Positions 1 through 6,415 of a stretch of 24,408 nucleotides of DNA are shown one piece after another. Position 1 is the first letter of the stretch. Each line of letters opens with the position of its first letter. The DNA is from JANXYY01 sp035530875 (GTDB taxonomy: Bacteria > Actinomycetota > Actinomycetes > Nanopelagicales > Nanopelagicaceae). The stretch is from contig DATKUB010000016.1 in assembly GCA_035530875.1 (NCBI GenBank), positions 1 through 24,408 on the forward strand, given 5' to 3'. The notes beneath the pieces are model-generated. The model did no database searches and was not told where the DNA came from. It was given only the letters and a program-made list of their open reading frames with translations. A program made the position numbers and the translations under genes.

Positions 1-168
1 CGGGAGGCGAGCCGCCGCTCACGGGAGGCGAGCCGCCGCTCACGGGAGGCGAGCCGCCGCTCACGGGAGGCGAGCCACCGCTCACGGGAGGCGAGCCACC
101 GCTCACGGGAGGCGAGCCGCCGCTCACGGGAGGCGAGCCGCCGCTCACGGGAGGCGAGCCGCCGCTCA
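1..168. repeat. 21-bp tandem repeat array, 8 copies
   Basis: Eight contiguous 21-bp units start with CGGGAGGCGAGC and end with CCGCTCA. They run from the first base of the window, so the array may extend further left. Copies 4 (64-84) and 5 (85-105) share one G-to-A change at unit position 14; the other copies are identical. A partial start of a ninth unit (CGG) follows at 169. Each unit can fold a small GAGC/GCTC hairpin with a 4-base loop that contains the variable base. Because 21 is a multiple of 3, several frames stay open (plus frame GGEPPLT, minus frame VSGGSPP). It lies just downstream of the lpdA stop. There are no spacers between units, so it is not a CRISPR array. Confidence 0.97.
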
Positions 169-198
169 CGGTGAGATCGTTGAGGAATAGAGCCACAC

Positions 199-1539
199 TC
201 AAGTGTTACTAGTTCGTAGCCTTCGGGCTGCTTCAGCGATCGAACCAGAAAGCGACGGATACACCGTAAACGCTTGCGCGATCTGATCAACCGAGAGGCG
301 CGCGCTTACTGCAATTGTGATCGGATGAATCAGTTCACTTGCGCGCGGCGCGCAAATCACACCGCCGATTACCACGCCAGATGACGCGAACAATTTGATA
401 AACCCATCTTCAATCTTTTCCATCTTCGCCCTTGCATTTGTGGCAAGTGGCAAATTGATGGTGGTCACTCCTTCAAGAGTGGCATCACACGTACCCACGG
501 TCGCAATTTCGGGCGCCGTAAACACCGTCGATGAAACAGTTTCAAGTGCAAGTGGTGCGACGGCATCACCGAGCGCATGCCACATTGCGATCCGGCCCTG
601 CATCGCAGCAACTGAAGCCAACATCAATACTCCAGTGCAGTCTCCGGCCGCGTAGATGCCAGGGACGTTTGTGCGAGAAACTCGATCGACCTCGATAAAA
701 CCTTGTTCGGTAAGGGAAATTCCAGCCTCGACCAGACCAATTCCATCCGTATTTGGCACCGATCCGACAGCCATCAGAACATGGGAGCCGGAAACCTCTT
801 TACCGTCTGTCAAAGTTACGATGACGCCGTCTCCGGACCGCCGAGCCGCCTTAGCCCTAGCTCTAGCGAGCACTACTCCACCGCTACGTCTAAAGACAGC
901 CTCAATAACTTCAGCCGCATCACTATCTTCCCCGGGCAGAACCCGATCACGAGAAGAAATCAGGGTTACTCGCGAGCCGAGAGCAAGATATGCCGAAGCA
1001 AACTCAGCACCAGTCACACCCGAGCCGACCACAATCAGATGTTCCGGCAATTCAGTGAGCGAATAAATTTGATCCCAAGTAAGTATTCGCTCCCCATCCG
1101 GAACAGCATCGGGCAGAATCCGCGGACGGGCGCCAGTCGCAAGGAGTACGACATCGCCGGTAATCGTTGTGCCGTTAACTTCGACAAAGCGATCAGGTTT
1201 CAACTGTCCGGCACCGTTGATCATCTTGATACCAGCGCCCTTGATGCTGGACTCAACGTCTTCTGATTGAGCTTTAGCCAGCGCCAAAATTCTCTGGTTT
1301 ACCTGCCCCAACTCGAAGGTGGGGGCCACAACGTGAAGGCCCAACGCATCAACGTGGGCTGCCCCACTCCTGGCTGCAGCCGTGGCAATAAGTGCTTTAC
1401 TCGGAACGCAGTCGGTCAGCACCGCCGAACCACCGAGCCCGCTGGACTCGATCAGCGTTACCTCCGCCCCAAGTTGGGCAGCCACCAGGGCCGCCTCGTA
1501 CCCACCAGGGCCACCGCCAACAATTGTTATGCGTGTCAC
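199..1539 (-). CDS. lpdA: LpdA-type NAD(P)H:quinone oxidoreductase (flavoprotein disulfide reductase family)
   Basis: Two-dinucleotide-domain FAD protein, 446 aa from the chosen GTG start at 1539. The FAD motif GGGPGG is at residues 8-13 and the NAD(P) motif GSGVTG at about 172-177; an AAGDC FAD motif lies in the C-terminal half. The active-site strip reads GLGGSAVLTDCVPSK, so only Cys44 of the usual CxxxxC pair is present. The C-terminal HPTxSE motif of true dihydrolipoamide dehydrogenases is replaced by YPSLSGS. The same two changes occur in Mycobacterium tuberculosis LpdA (Rv3303c), which uses quinones rather than lipoamide, and similarity to it runs end to end. The GTG start gives VTRITIVGGG, matching that family, and lies 6 bases after a GACAAT box. 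Longer in-frame starts at 1557 and 1653 would run toward or into the divergent neighbour and are less likely. Confidence 0.9.
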   Translation of the reverse strand: MTRITIVGGGPGGYEAALVAAQLGAEVTLIESSGLGGSAVLTDCVPSKALIATAAARSGAAHVDALGLHVVAPTFELGQVNQRILALAKAQSEDVESSIKGAGIKMINGAGQLKPDRFVEVNGTTITGDVVLLATGARPRILPDAVPDGERILTWDQIYSLTELPEHLIVVGSGVTGAEFASAYLALGSRVTLISSRDRVLPGEDSDAAEVIEAVFRRSGGVVLARARAKAARRSGDGVIVTLTDGKEVSGSHVLMAVGSVPNTDGIGLVEAGISLTEQGFIEVDRVSRTNVPGIYAAGDCTGVLMLASVAAMQGRIAMWHALGDAVAPLALETVSSTVFTAPEIATVGTCDATLEGVTTINLPLATNARAKMEKIEDGFIKLFASSGVVIGGVICAPRASELIHPITIAVSARLSVDQIAQAFTVYPSLSGSIAEAARRLRTSNT

Positions 1540-1545
1540 ACCCCT

Positions 1546-1551
1546 ATTGTC
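1546..1551 (-). promoter_or_regulatory. Candidate -10 box for leaderless lpdA mRNA
   Basis: On the minus strand GACAAT is followed by 6 bases and then the GTG start of lpdA. This is the same spacing seen at better TAGNNT boxes elsewhere in the window, but the first T is a G here. Confidence 0.4.
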
Positions 1552-1563
1552 CCTCATCGGACC

Positions 1564-1569
1564 TAGTCT
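1564..1569 (+). promoter_or_regulatory. Candidate -10 box for leaderless mRNA of the AIG2-like gene
   Basis: TAGTCT, 6 bases (CAAAAC), then the GTG start at 1576. No Shine-Dalgarno sequence precedes this start, which fits a transcript beginning at the start codon. Confidence 0.6.
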
Positions 1570-1575
1570 CAAAAC

Positions 1576-2028
1576 GTGGCTCTCTATGCGGCGTACGCGA
1601 GAAACCTCGACCCAAGGGAAATGTTCATCCGAGCACCACATTCGCCCCAACAAGGCACCGGTTGGCTAGACGACTGGCGCCTCACGTTCGGCGGCGATCA
1701 CTGGGATGGGGCTCTGGTCACCCTGGTCGAGCACCCAGGCAGCCAGGTCTTTCTCTGCCTGTACGACCTGGCCACCGAGGACGAACCGCTCCTTGATGAG
1801 TGGGAGGGGATGACCATCGACCTCTATTCCAAGATCCGAGTACGTGTCCGCACCAGAGATGGCAATCCACTCGTCTGGCTCTACGTTCTAAATGACTACG
1901 AGGGCGGCTTGCCGAGCGCTACCTACCTCGGGGCGATTGCTGATGCCGCCGAGGCCTGCGGTGCACCACACTCCTATGTCCAGGAGTTACGGAATCGCCC
2001 CTGCGATTCGAACGAACCTCTGCTTTAA
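1576..2028 (+). CDS. Gamma-glutamylcyclotransferase / AIG2-like family protein
   Basis: 150 aa with a GTG start that leaves 36 bases to the divergent lpdA start. The family pattern is clear: N-terminal LYAAYARNLDP, then GTGWLDDWRLTFGG, the acidic LLDEWEGM segment expected to carry the catalytic Glu, and the C-terminal GGLPSATYLG and GAPHSYVQELRNRP stretches. It resembles M. tuberculosis Rv3304, which is also next to lpdA. Family members act on gamma-glutamyl amines or peptides in the cytosol; the substrate here is unknown. The glycine-loop motif, usually YGSN, reads YARN, which may alter or abolish activity. The 3' end overlaps the convergent PH-domain gene by 4 bases. Confidence 0.87.
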   Translation: MALYAAYARNLDPREMFIRAPHSPQQGTGWLDDWRLTFGGDHWDGALVTLVEHPGSQVFLCLYDLATEDEPLLDEWEGMTIDLYSKIRVRVRTRDGNPLVWLYVLNDYEGGLPSATYLGAIADAAEACGAPHSYVQELRNRPCDSNEPLL

Positions 2029-2432
2029 GAACCGTAACCGACCCGATACTTTTCCAGTTCGAAGGCCACCTCGTCAGTTCTGTTCGGTCCGCTCCGAGGG
2101 TTCGATCTGGGTGAAGATGAGAAGGCCCATGAAGTGATGCGCCGACCATCCTGAGTTCGCACACTGATCATGACGGTTGACGAAATCTGCACTACCTCAG
2201 CCCAGGGAATTGCATGCTCTCTAATGATATTTCGAATCACCAAAGAATGCTCGCGAACGATAATGGCCGGTCGAATCGCGATAAACCAGGCAAGCGCAGC
2301 AATCGAGATTGCGACCAGCAGAGCCACGTTGGAGAAATTCTTCTGAATAACAGCCACCACAATCAGCAGAGAGACTAACACCATCGCCCAGCCAATAAGA
2401 AGAGTGCCCATAGAGCGGTAGCGAGCGATCAT
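2025..2432 (-). CDS. Small membrane protein with a PH-like domain
   Basis: 135 aa. Two hydrophobic segments (about residues 9-28 and 35-53) separated by a short polar turn are followed by a soluble part typical of bacterial PH (bPH2-like) domains: REHSLVIRNIIREHAIPWAEVVQI and then RTQDGRRITSWAF. Actinobacteria commonly encode such two-TM plus PH proteins; their function is not established. The gene overlaps the end of the AIG2-like gene by 4 bases. Its ATG lies 28 bases from the divergent GNAT start. A weak CAAGAT box sits 6 bases upstream of the ATG, again matching the leaderless spacing. The family call rests on overall pattern, not a catalytic motif. Confidence 0.75.
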   Translation of the reverse strand: MIARYRSMGTLLIGWAMVLVSLLIVVAVIQKNFSNVALLVAISIAALAWFIAIRPAIIVREHSLVIRNIIREHAIPWAEVVQISSTVMISVRTQDGRRITSWAFSSSPRSNPRSGPNRTDEVAFELEKYRVGYGS

Positions 2433-2442
2433 GGCTATATCT

Positions 2443-2463
2443 TGGCACTAGATTTCTCTTATG
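2443..2463 (+). repeat. 21-bp direct repeat, copy 1 (promoter plus start codon of GNAT gene)
   Basis: The block ending GGCACTAGATTTCTCTTATG recurs perfectly at 2890-2910. Both copies contain a TAGATT box, the 6-base spacer TCTCTT and an ATG used as start codon. A further shared 10-mer, AGAGTGCCCA, occurs upstream of each copy (2401 and 2860). Confidence 0.95.
2449..2454 (+). promoter_or_regulatory. Candidate -10 box for leaderless GNAT mRNA
   Basis: TAGATT, 6 bases, ATG at 2461. Identical to the box in front of punA. Confidence 0.6.
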
Positions 2464-2898
2464 GGGTTGATCATCCGTGGCCGACTCACTGAGCTGCGCC
2501 CGGCCAATCCAGAAGACTCGGAACTTCTTTTTGTTTGGCTTAACGATCCGGAGGTCTACCGCTGGTGGGGAGGCGGGCCCGTCTCGCGAGAAACAATTGA
2601 GCAGAAATACACGGGTGCAAGAAGCCCGTCCGTCATGAATTACATAATTGAAAACGACGGCGTTCCGATCGACTACATCCAGAGCTCTATGGCGAGCCCA
2701 GCTTCATGTGGCCTAGATATTTTTTTGGATCCAACAAGGCGGGGACGAGGCTTCGCCACCGATGTGGTCCACGCAATATGTGAGTTCCTCACAACAGTCG
2801 AAGAAATTCGAGTTATCACAGCCGATCCCGAAGGATCTTCGAATTTATCTATTCGCCATAGAGTGCCCACAGCAATGCGAACTCACGGCTGGCACTAG
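2461..2898 (+). CDS. GNAT-family N-acetyltransferase, C-terminally truncated
   Basis: 145 aa. The first ~132 residues look like a RimJ/AAC(6')-type GNAT: LTELRPANPEDSELLFVWLND, EVYRWWGGGPVSRE, CGLDIFLDP and the acetyl-CoA loop RRGRGFATDVV (about 93-103). Family members then continue through an N-x-x-AIR-x-YEKxGF-like strand, but here the protein breaks off after SSNLSIRH and ends in the unrelated tail RVPTAMRTHGWH. That tail is encoded by what appears to be a duplicated copy of the upstream flank, and the stop TAG (2896-2898) is the first half of the punA -10 box. The last strands of the acetyl-CoA fold are therefore missing and the enzyme may be inactive. It is probably a recent insertion in front of punA. 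Confidence 0.72.
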   Translation: MGLIIRGRLTELRPANPEDSELLFVWLNDPEVYRWWGGGPVSRETIEQKYTGARSPSVMNYIIENDGVPIDYIQSSMASPASCGLDIFLDPTRRGRGFATDVVHAICEFLTTVEEIRVITADPEGSSNLSIRHRVPTAMRTHGWH

Positions 2899-2910
2899 AT
2901 TTCTCTTATG
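2890..2910 (+). repeat. 21-bp direct repeat, copy 2 (promoter plus start codon of punA)
   Basis: Perfect copy of 2443-2463. It supplies the last codons and the stop of the GNAT gene, and at the same time the -10 box, spacer and ATG of punA. Confidence 0.95.
2896..2901 (+). promoter_or_regulatory. Candidate -10 box for leaderless punA mRNA
   Basis: TAGATT, 6 bases (TCTCTT), ATG at 2908. The spacer has no ribosome binding site. Confidence 0.62.
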
Positions 2911-3738
2911 AGCCAGAACCTCGAAGATCTGTATGCCGATCCGATGCGCACAGCTGAAAGCGCCGCAGAAATCATTCGTAAACGATCCGGCGTCACGCAC
3001 GATGTCGCTCTGGTGATGGGCTCCGGCTGGATAGATGCAGTCGCACTCCTGACCGCGAATGGTCTTGGTGAAGAAAGTGTTGAAATTCCCCTTACCGATT
3101 TGCCCGGTTTTCCCTCACCAAAAGTTGAAGGCCACGGCGGGAGCGTAAAGTCCCTAAAGATTGGGGACAAGAATGCGTTGGTGTTTCTGGGGCGAACGCA
3201 CCTGTATGAAGGACTTGGCATTGAACCTGTCGCGCACGGAGTTCGGACAGCGGTGAAGGCCGGCGCCAAGATTGTGATTCTGACCAACGCTTGCGGTGGA
3301 ATCAATACCGATTACAAAGTCGGTCAGCCAGTACTTATTAAGGATCACATTTCGCTAACTGGCGTCTCGCCATTGATCGGAGCGAATTTTGTAGATCTGA
3401 CTGATTTATATAGCGCCAGACTCCGCGGTCTCGCCAGGTCGATTGATCCAACTCTTTCTGAGGGCGTCTACGCGCATTGGCGCGGACCCGCTTACGAAAC
3501 GCCTGCCGAAATTCGCATGATGCACACCATGGGCGCCGATCTCGTTGGAATGTCTACTGTTCCCGAGGCAATCGCCGCTCATGCCCTCGGTGCCGAAGTC
3601 ATGGGGATATCGCTAGTGACCAACGCGGCGGCGGGAGTAACCGGCGCCAAATTGGATCATCATGAAGTCATTGCTGCCGGCAAGGCATCGGCTGAACGCA
3701 TGGGCATTCTGCTTCGTGACTTAATCAGGGTGGTCTAA
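2908..3738 (+). CDS. punA: Purine nucleoside phosphorylase, trimeric (PNP-II) type
   Basis: 276 aa, full length for the trimeric PNP family; also called deoD in mycobacteria. It cleaves purine (deoxy)nucleosides with phosphate to base plus (deoxy)ribose-1-phosphate. Visible motifs are the phosphate loop MGSGW (37-41), GRTHLYEG with its His, TNACGG, the purine-binding GPAYETPAEI with Glu197, VGMSTVPE with Met215, and Asn239 in SLVTNAAAG. The Glu and Asn pair marks the 6-oxopurine-specific (inosine/guanosine) class, which fits having adenosine deaminase in the same window to convert adenosine first. The stop TAA overlaps the ATG of the next gene by one base, so the two are translationally coupled. 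Confidence 0.95.
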   Translation: MSQNLEDLYADPMRTAESAAEIIRKRSGVTHDVALVMGSGWIDAVALLTANGLGEESVEIPLTDLPGFPSPKVEGHGGSVKSLKIGDKNALVFLGRTHLYEGLGIEPVAHGVRTAVKAGAKIVILTNACGGINTDYKVGQPVLIKDHISLTGVSPLIGANFVDLTDLYSARLRGLARSIDPTLSEGVYAHWRGPAYETPAEIRMMHTMGADLVGMSTVPEAIAAHALGAEVMGISLVTNAAAGVTGAKLDHHEVIAAGKASAERMGILLRDLIRVV

Positions 3739-5405
3739 TGATCGACGAAGTTCTACGCGCCGAGGTGGAGGCGTGGATCATTGATGATCCCGATCCGATA
3801 ACCTCCTCCGCGTTGAGACATGCGCTAGCCGAAGGCGACGAGGCTGAACTTCGCGCTGCCTTTAACGGTTTCCTGCAATTCGGTACGGCAGGGTTACGCG
3901 GTCCGATTGGTGCGGGACCATCGCGCATGAATAGGGCTGTGGTTGGTCGAGCCGCATTGGGTCTTGGCCATTACCTGCAATCACGCGGCGGCAAACGCGT
4001 TGTCATCGGATACGACGCGCGGCATGGCTCACATCAATTTGCGTTGGACTCAGCCGAGTTGCTCTCTGGTGCCGGGTTTGAGGCGCTTCTGATGCCTAGA
4101 GAATTACCGACTCCCCTGGTGGCCTTTGCCGTCAATGAGCTGAATGCCCAGGCCGGAATTATGGTTACGGCAAGCCATAATCCCCCGCAAGATAACGGCT
4201 ACAAGGTCTATTTGGGTGGCACTTTTGATGGCCTTGAATATCGAGGATCGCAAATTATTCCACCAGCAGATGCCTTAATCGCTGACGAGATCTCCAAGGT
4301 ATCTTCAATTTTGAATTCGCCGAGAAATTCTAATTGGACGCTCGTTCCGGAATCGATCATTGAAAAATACATATCGATCGCGGCGGCCCTGGCACCCGCT
4401 AACGGTGCCAGGCAATTGCGGGTAGTTCATACCGCCATGCACGGCGTTGGATCACGGACGTTTGAAGAGGTAGCTGCTCGGGCTGGCTTCAAGGATGTTC
4501 TAACGGTTCCTGAACAAGCCGAGCCAGACCCAGACTTCCCGACGGTTGCCTTTCCAAATCCCGAGGAGCCCGGCGCAATTGATCTTTCGCTGGATCTTGC
4601 TAGGCGAGCCAATGCCGACCTAGTGATCGCTAATGATCCAGATGCCGACCGATGCGCTGCTGCCGTATTTGACAATGGACTAGCACGCTGGCGGATGCTT
4701 CGGGGTGATGAGGTTGGAGTATTGCTGGGTGAAACCATAGCCAGACGACTGGTTGCCACCGGTACCTATGGAGTCCTCGCAGCGTCAATAGTCTCCTCAT
4801 CCTTACTTGGCAAGATCGCCACACATTACGGCCTTCCATTTCGGCAAACACTCACGGGATTCAAGTGGCTTTCAAGAGTGGATGATTTAGCCTTCGGATA
4901 CGAAGAGGCACTTGGCTACTGCATAGATCCGAAGCATGTAAATGATAAAGACGGCATCTCAGCGGCGGTGGCCATTATGGATCTCGCCGCCCAATTAAAG
5001 GCAGAGGGGCGAACCGTTCTTGACCTTTTAGATGAAATTTCCATGCGACACGGAGTCCATGCCACCGACCAAGTGTCAATTCGAGTGATCGATCTGCAGC
5101 GAATCCCGGCTCTTATGTCGCGACTACGCGCCGAACCCCCAAAAGAGCTTGCTGGCAGACCAGTAACTCGAATCGAAGACCTAGCAAATGGCAGCGAAGA
5201 TTTACCACCGACCGATGGCTTGGTGATCCACCTGGCAAATGCCCGCATTATCGTCCGGCCCAGCGGCACCGAGCCCAAGATCAAGTGCTACCTCGAAGTG
5301 GTCATTCCGATCGAAAACACTCTTGCTCTGGCAAAGAGCCAGGCTCAGCAGGAATTGGCGGAGATTGCCAAGGAAATGAGATCGTCTCTACAAGCCTGGG
5401 TCTGA
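3738..5405 (+). CDS. pmmB: Phosphosugar mutase of PGM2 type, probable phosphopentomutase
   Basis: 555 aa alpha-D-phosphohexomutase superfamily protein with all four domains: the phosphoserine loop TASHNPP (Ser146), the Mg-binding DPDADR (300-305), the sugar-specificity loop GYEEALGY (387-394) and the phosphate-binding RPSGTEPK (507-514). It is the counterpart of M. tuberculosis pmmB (Rv3308), also directly after the purine phosphorylase. Homologues in the PGM2 branch act on pentose and hexose phosphates. Given the one-base overlap with punA and deoC downstream, the likely role is converting (deoxy)ribose-1-phosphate to the 5-phosphate. No separate deoB is seen. Phosphoglucomutase or phosphomannomutase activity cannot be excluded. 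Confidence 0.88.
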   Translation: MIDEVLRAEVEAWIIDDPDPITSSALRHALAEGDEAELRAAFNGFLQFGTAGLRGPIGAGPSRMNRAVVGRAALGLGHYLQSRGGKRVVIGYDARHGSHQFALDSAELLSGAGFEALLMPRELPTPLVAFAVNELNAQAGIMVTASHNPPQDNGYKVYLGGTFDGLEYRGSQIIPPADALIADEISKVSSILNSPRNSNWTLVPESIIEKYISIAAALAPANGARQLRVVHTAMHGVGSRTFEEVAARAGFKDVLTVPEQAEPDPDFPTVAFPNPEEPGAIDLSLDLARRANADLVIANDPDADRCAAAVFDNGLARWRMLRGDEVGVLLGETIARRLVATGTYGVLAASIVSSSLLGKIATHYGLPFRQTLTGFKWLSRVDDLAFGYEEALGYCIDPKHVNDKDGISAAVAIMDLAAQLKAEGRTVLDLLDEISMRHGVHATDQVSIRVIDLQRIPALMSRLRAEPPKELAGRPVTRIEDLANGSEDLPPTDGLVIHLANARIIVRPSGTEPKIKCYLEVVIPIENTLALAKSQAQQELAEIAKEMRSSLQAWV

Positions 5406-5425
5406 TCTATGCCGAAGCCACTAGA

Positions 5426-5431
5426 TAGGCT
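5426..5431 (+). promoter_or_regulatory. Candidate -10 box for leaderless deoC mRNA
   Basis: TAGGCT, 6 bases (CTAGGT), ATG at 5438, within the 32-base gap after pmmB. It suggests that deoC and the aldehyde dehydrogenases can be transcribed separately from punA-pmmB. Confidence 0.6.
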
Positions 5432-5437
5432 CTAGGT

Positions 5438-6406
5438 ATGTCCGGAACCGCGTACAGCGCACTAATAGACGGCACTGACCATTCTGGCCTTAGCCGTTTC
5501 CTCTCGGCACTGCCCACCGTCGATCAAGTCGGAGCTGAGGGTCGGGCGGCCATGCTTGGAACAAGGAGTATCAAGACCACCAGCAAGGCATATGCGATAG
5601 ATACTGCAATTTCCATGATAGATCTCACGACCCTTGAAGGATCCGATACTCCCGGCAAGGTCAGAGCCCTATGCGCCAAAGCGGTCAGGCCCGACCCAAC
5701 TGACGCATCCACTCCACGGGTGGCAGCAATCTGCGTCTATAACGACATGGTCGGGGTTGCTCGTGAGCACCTGGACTCGATCGGTGGTCAAGACATAAGA
5801 GTTGCGGCAGTGGCCACGGCTTTCCCTTCGGGACGCGCGTCGATTGCTGTCAAGCTGCAAGACACTCGCGATGCCATTAACGCAGGAGCGACCGAGATAG
5901 ACATGGTCATTGACCGAGGTGCTTTTCTTTCCGGTAACTATGGCAAAGTTTTCGATGAGATCACCCAGATAAGACAGGCTTGCGGCAGCGGAGAAACCAG
6001 AGCACACCTAAAAGTGATTCTTGAGACCGGTGAACTCGTCACATATGACAACGTGCGTCGCGCCTCTTGGCTCGCAATGCTCGCCGGCGCAGATTTCATA
6101 AAGACCAGCACCGGGAAGATCTCGCCAGCCGCCACTGCGCCTGTGGTGCTCGTGATGCTCGAAGCGGTGCGTGATTTCCAGGCCAGAACTGGAAAGCAAA
6201 TTGGCGTAAAGCCAGCTGGCGGAATTAGATCCACCAAAGATGCGATTAAGCAATTGGTTCTGGTGAATGAAACGGTGGGATCGGATTGGCTAACGCCGAA
6301 ACTTTTTCGAATCGGAGCGAGTTCACTCCTTAACGATTTGCTTCTTCAACGGCAGAAACTCAGCAGCGGCCATTACTCAGGCCCCAACTACGTAACGCTC
6401 GACTGA
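5438..6406 (+). CDS. deoC: Deoxyribose-phosphate aldolase
   Basis: 322 aa, the longer DERA form usual in actinobacteria. It splits 2-deoxyribose-5-phosphate into glyceraldehyde-3-phosphate and acetaldehyde through a Schiff base. The Schiff-base lysine is Lys222 in FIKTSTGK; the other catalytic residues are Asp155 in EIDMV and Lys258 in GVKPAGGIR. The first ~50 residues are an extension relative to the short E. coli type. The gene sits between the phosphopentomutase-like gene and two aldehyde dehydrogenase genes, so the pathway step before and a probable step after it are both adjacent. Confidence 0.95.
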   Translation: MSGTAYSALIDGTDHSGLSRFLSALPTVDQVGAEGRAAMLGTRSIKTTSKAYAIDTAISMIDLTTLEGSDTPGKVRALCAKAVRPDPTDASTPRVAAICVYNDMVGVAREHLDSIGGQDIRVAAVATAFPSGRASIAVKLQDTRDAINAGATEIDMVIDRGAFLSGNYGKVFDEITQIRQACGSGETRAHLKVILETGELVTYDNVRRASWLAMLAGADFIKTSTGKISPAATAPVVLVMLEAVRDFQARTGKQIGVKPAGGIRSTKDAIKQLVLVNETVGSDWLTPKLFRIGASSLLNDLLLQRQKLSSGHYSGPNYVTLD

Positions 6407-6415
6407 GAGGCATCG

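Noticed and set aside
1..168. Tandem array as a CRISPR locus
   Set aside because: The 21-bp units are directly contiguous with no spacers, and no cas genes are present.
1..194. Minus-strand ORF from GTG 196 reading into the repeats (VSGGSPP)n as a called gene
   Set aside because: It overlaps nothing forbidding it, but it has no ribosome binding site, no known domain, and runs off the window; low-complexity repeats keep frames open by chance.
656..1566. Long open frames antisense to lpdA and similar shadows across the window
   Set aside because: They lie opposite well-supported genes, lack recognisable domains, and follow from the codon bias of the real genes.
2860..2898. A frameshift restoring the missing GNAT C-terminus
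   Set aside because: Reading the other two frames past SIRH gives no YEKxGF-like strand before stops; replacement by duplicated flank explains the tail better.
3738..5405. Phosphomannomutase for cell-wall sugars
   Set aside because: The one-base overlap with punA and the deoC gene after it favour a phosphopentomutase role; mannose-specific activity is not supported by anything visible.
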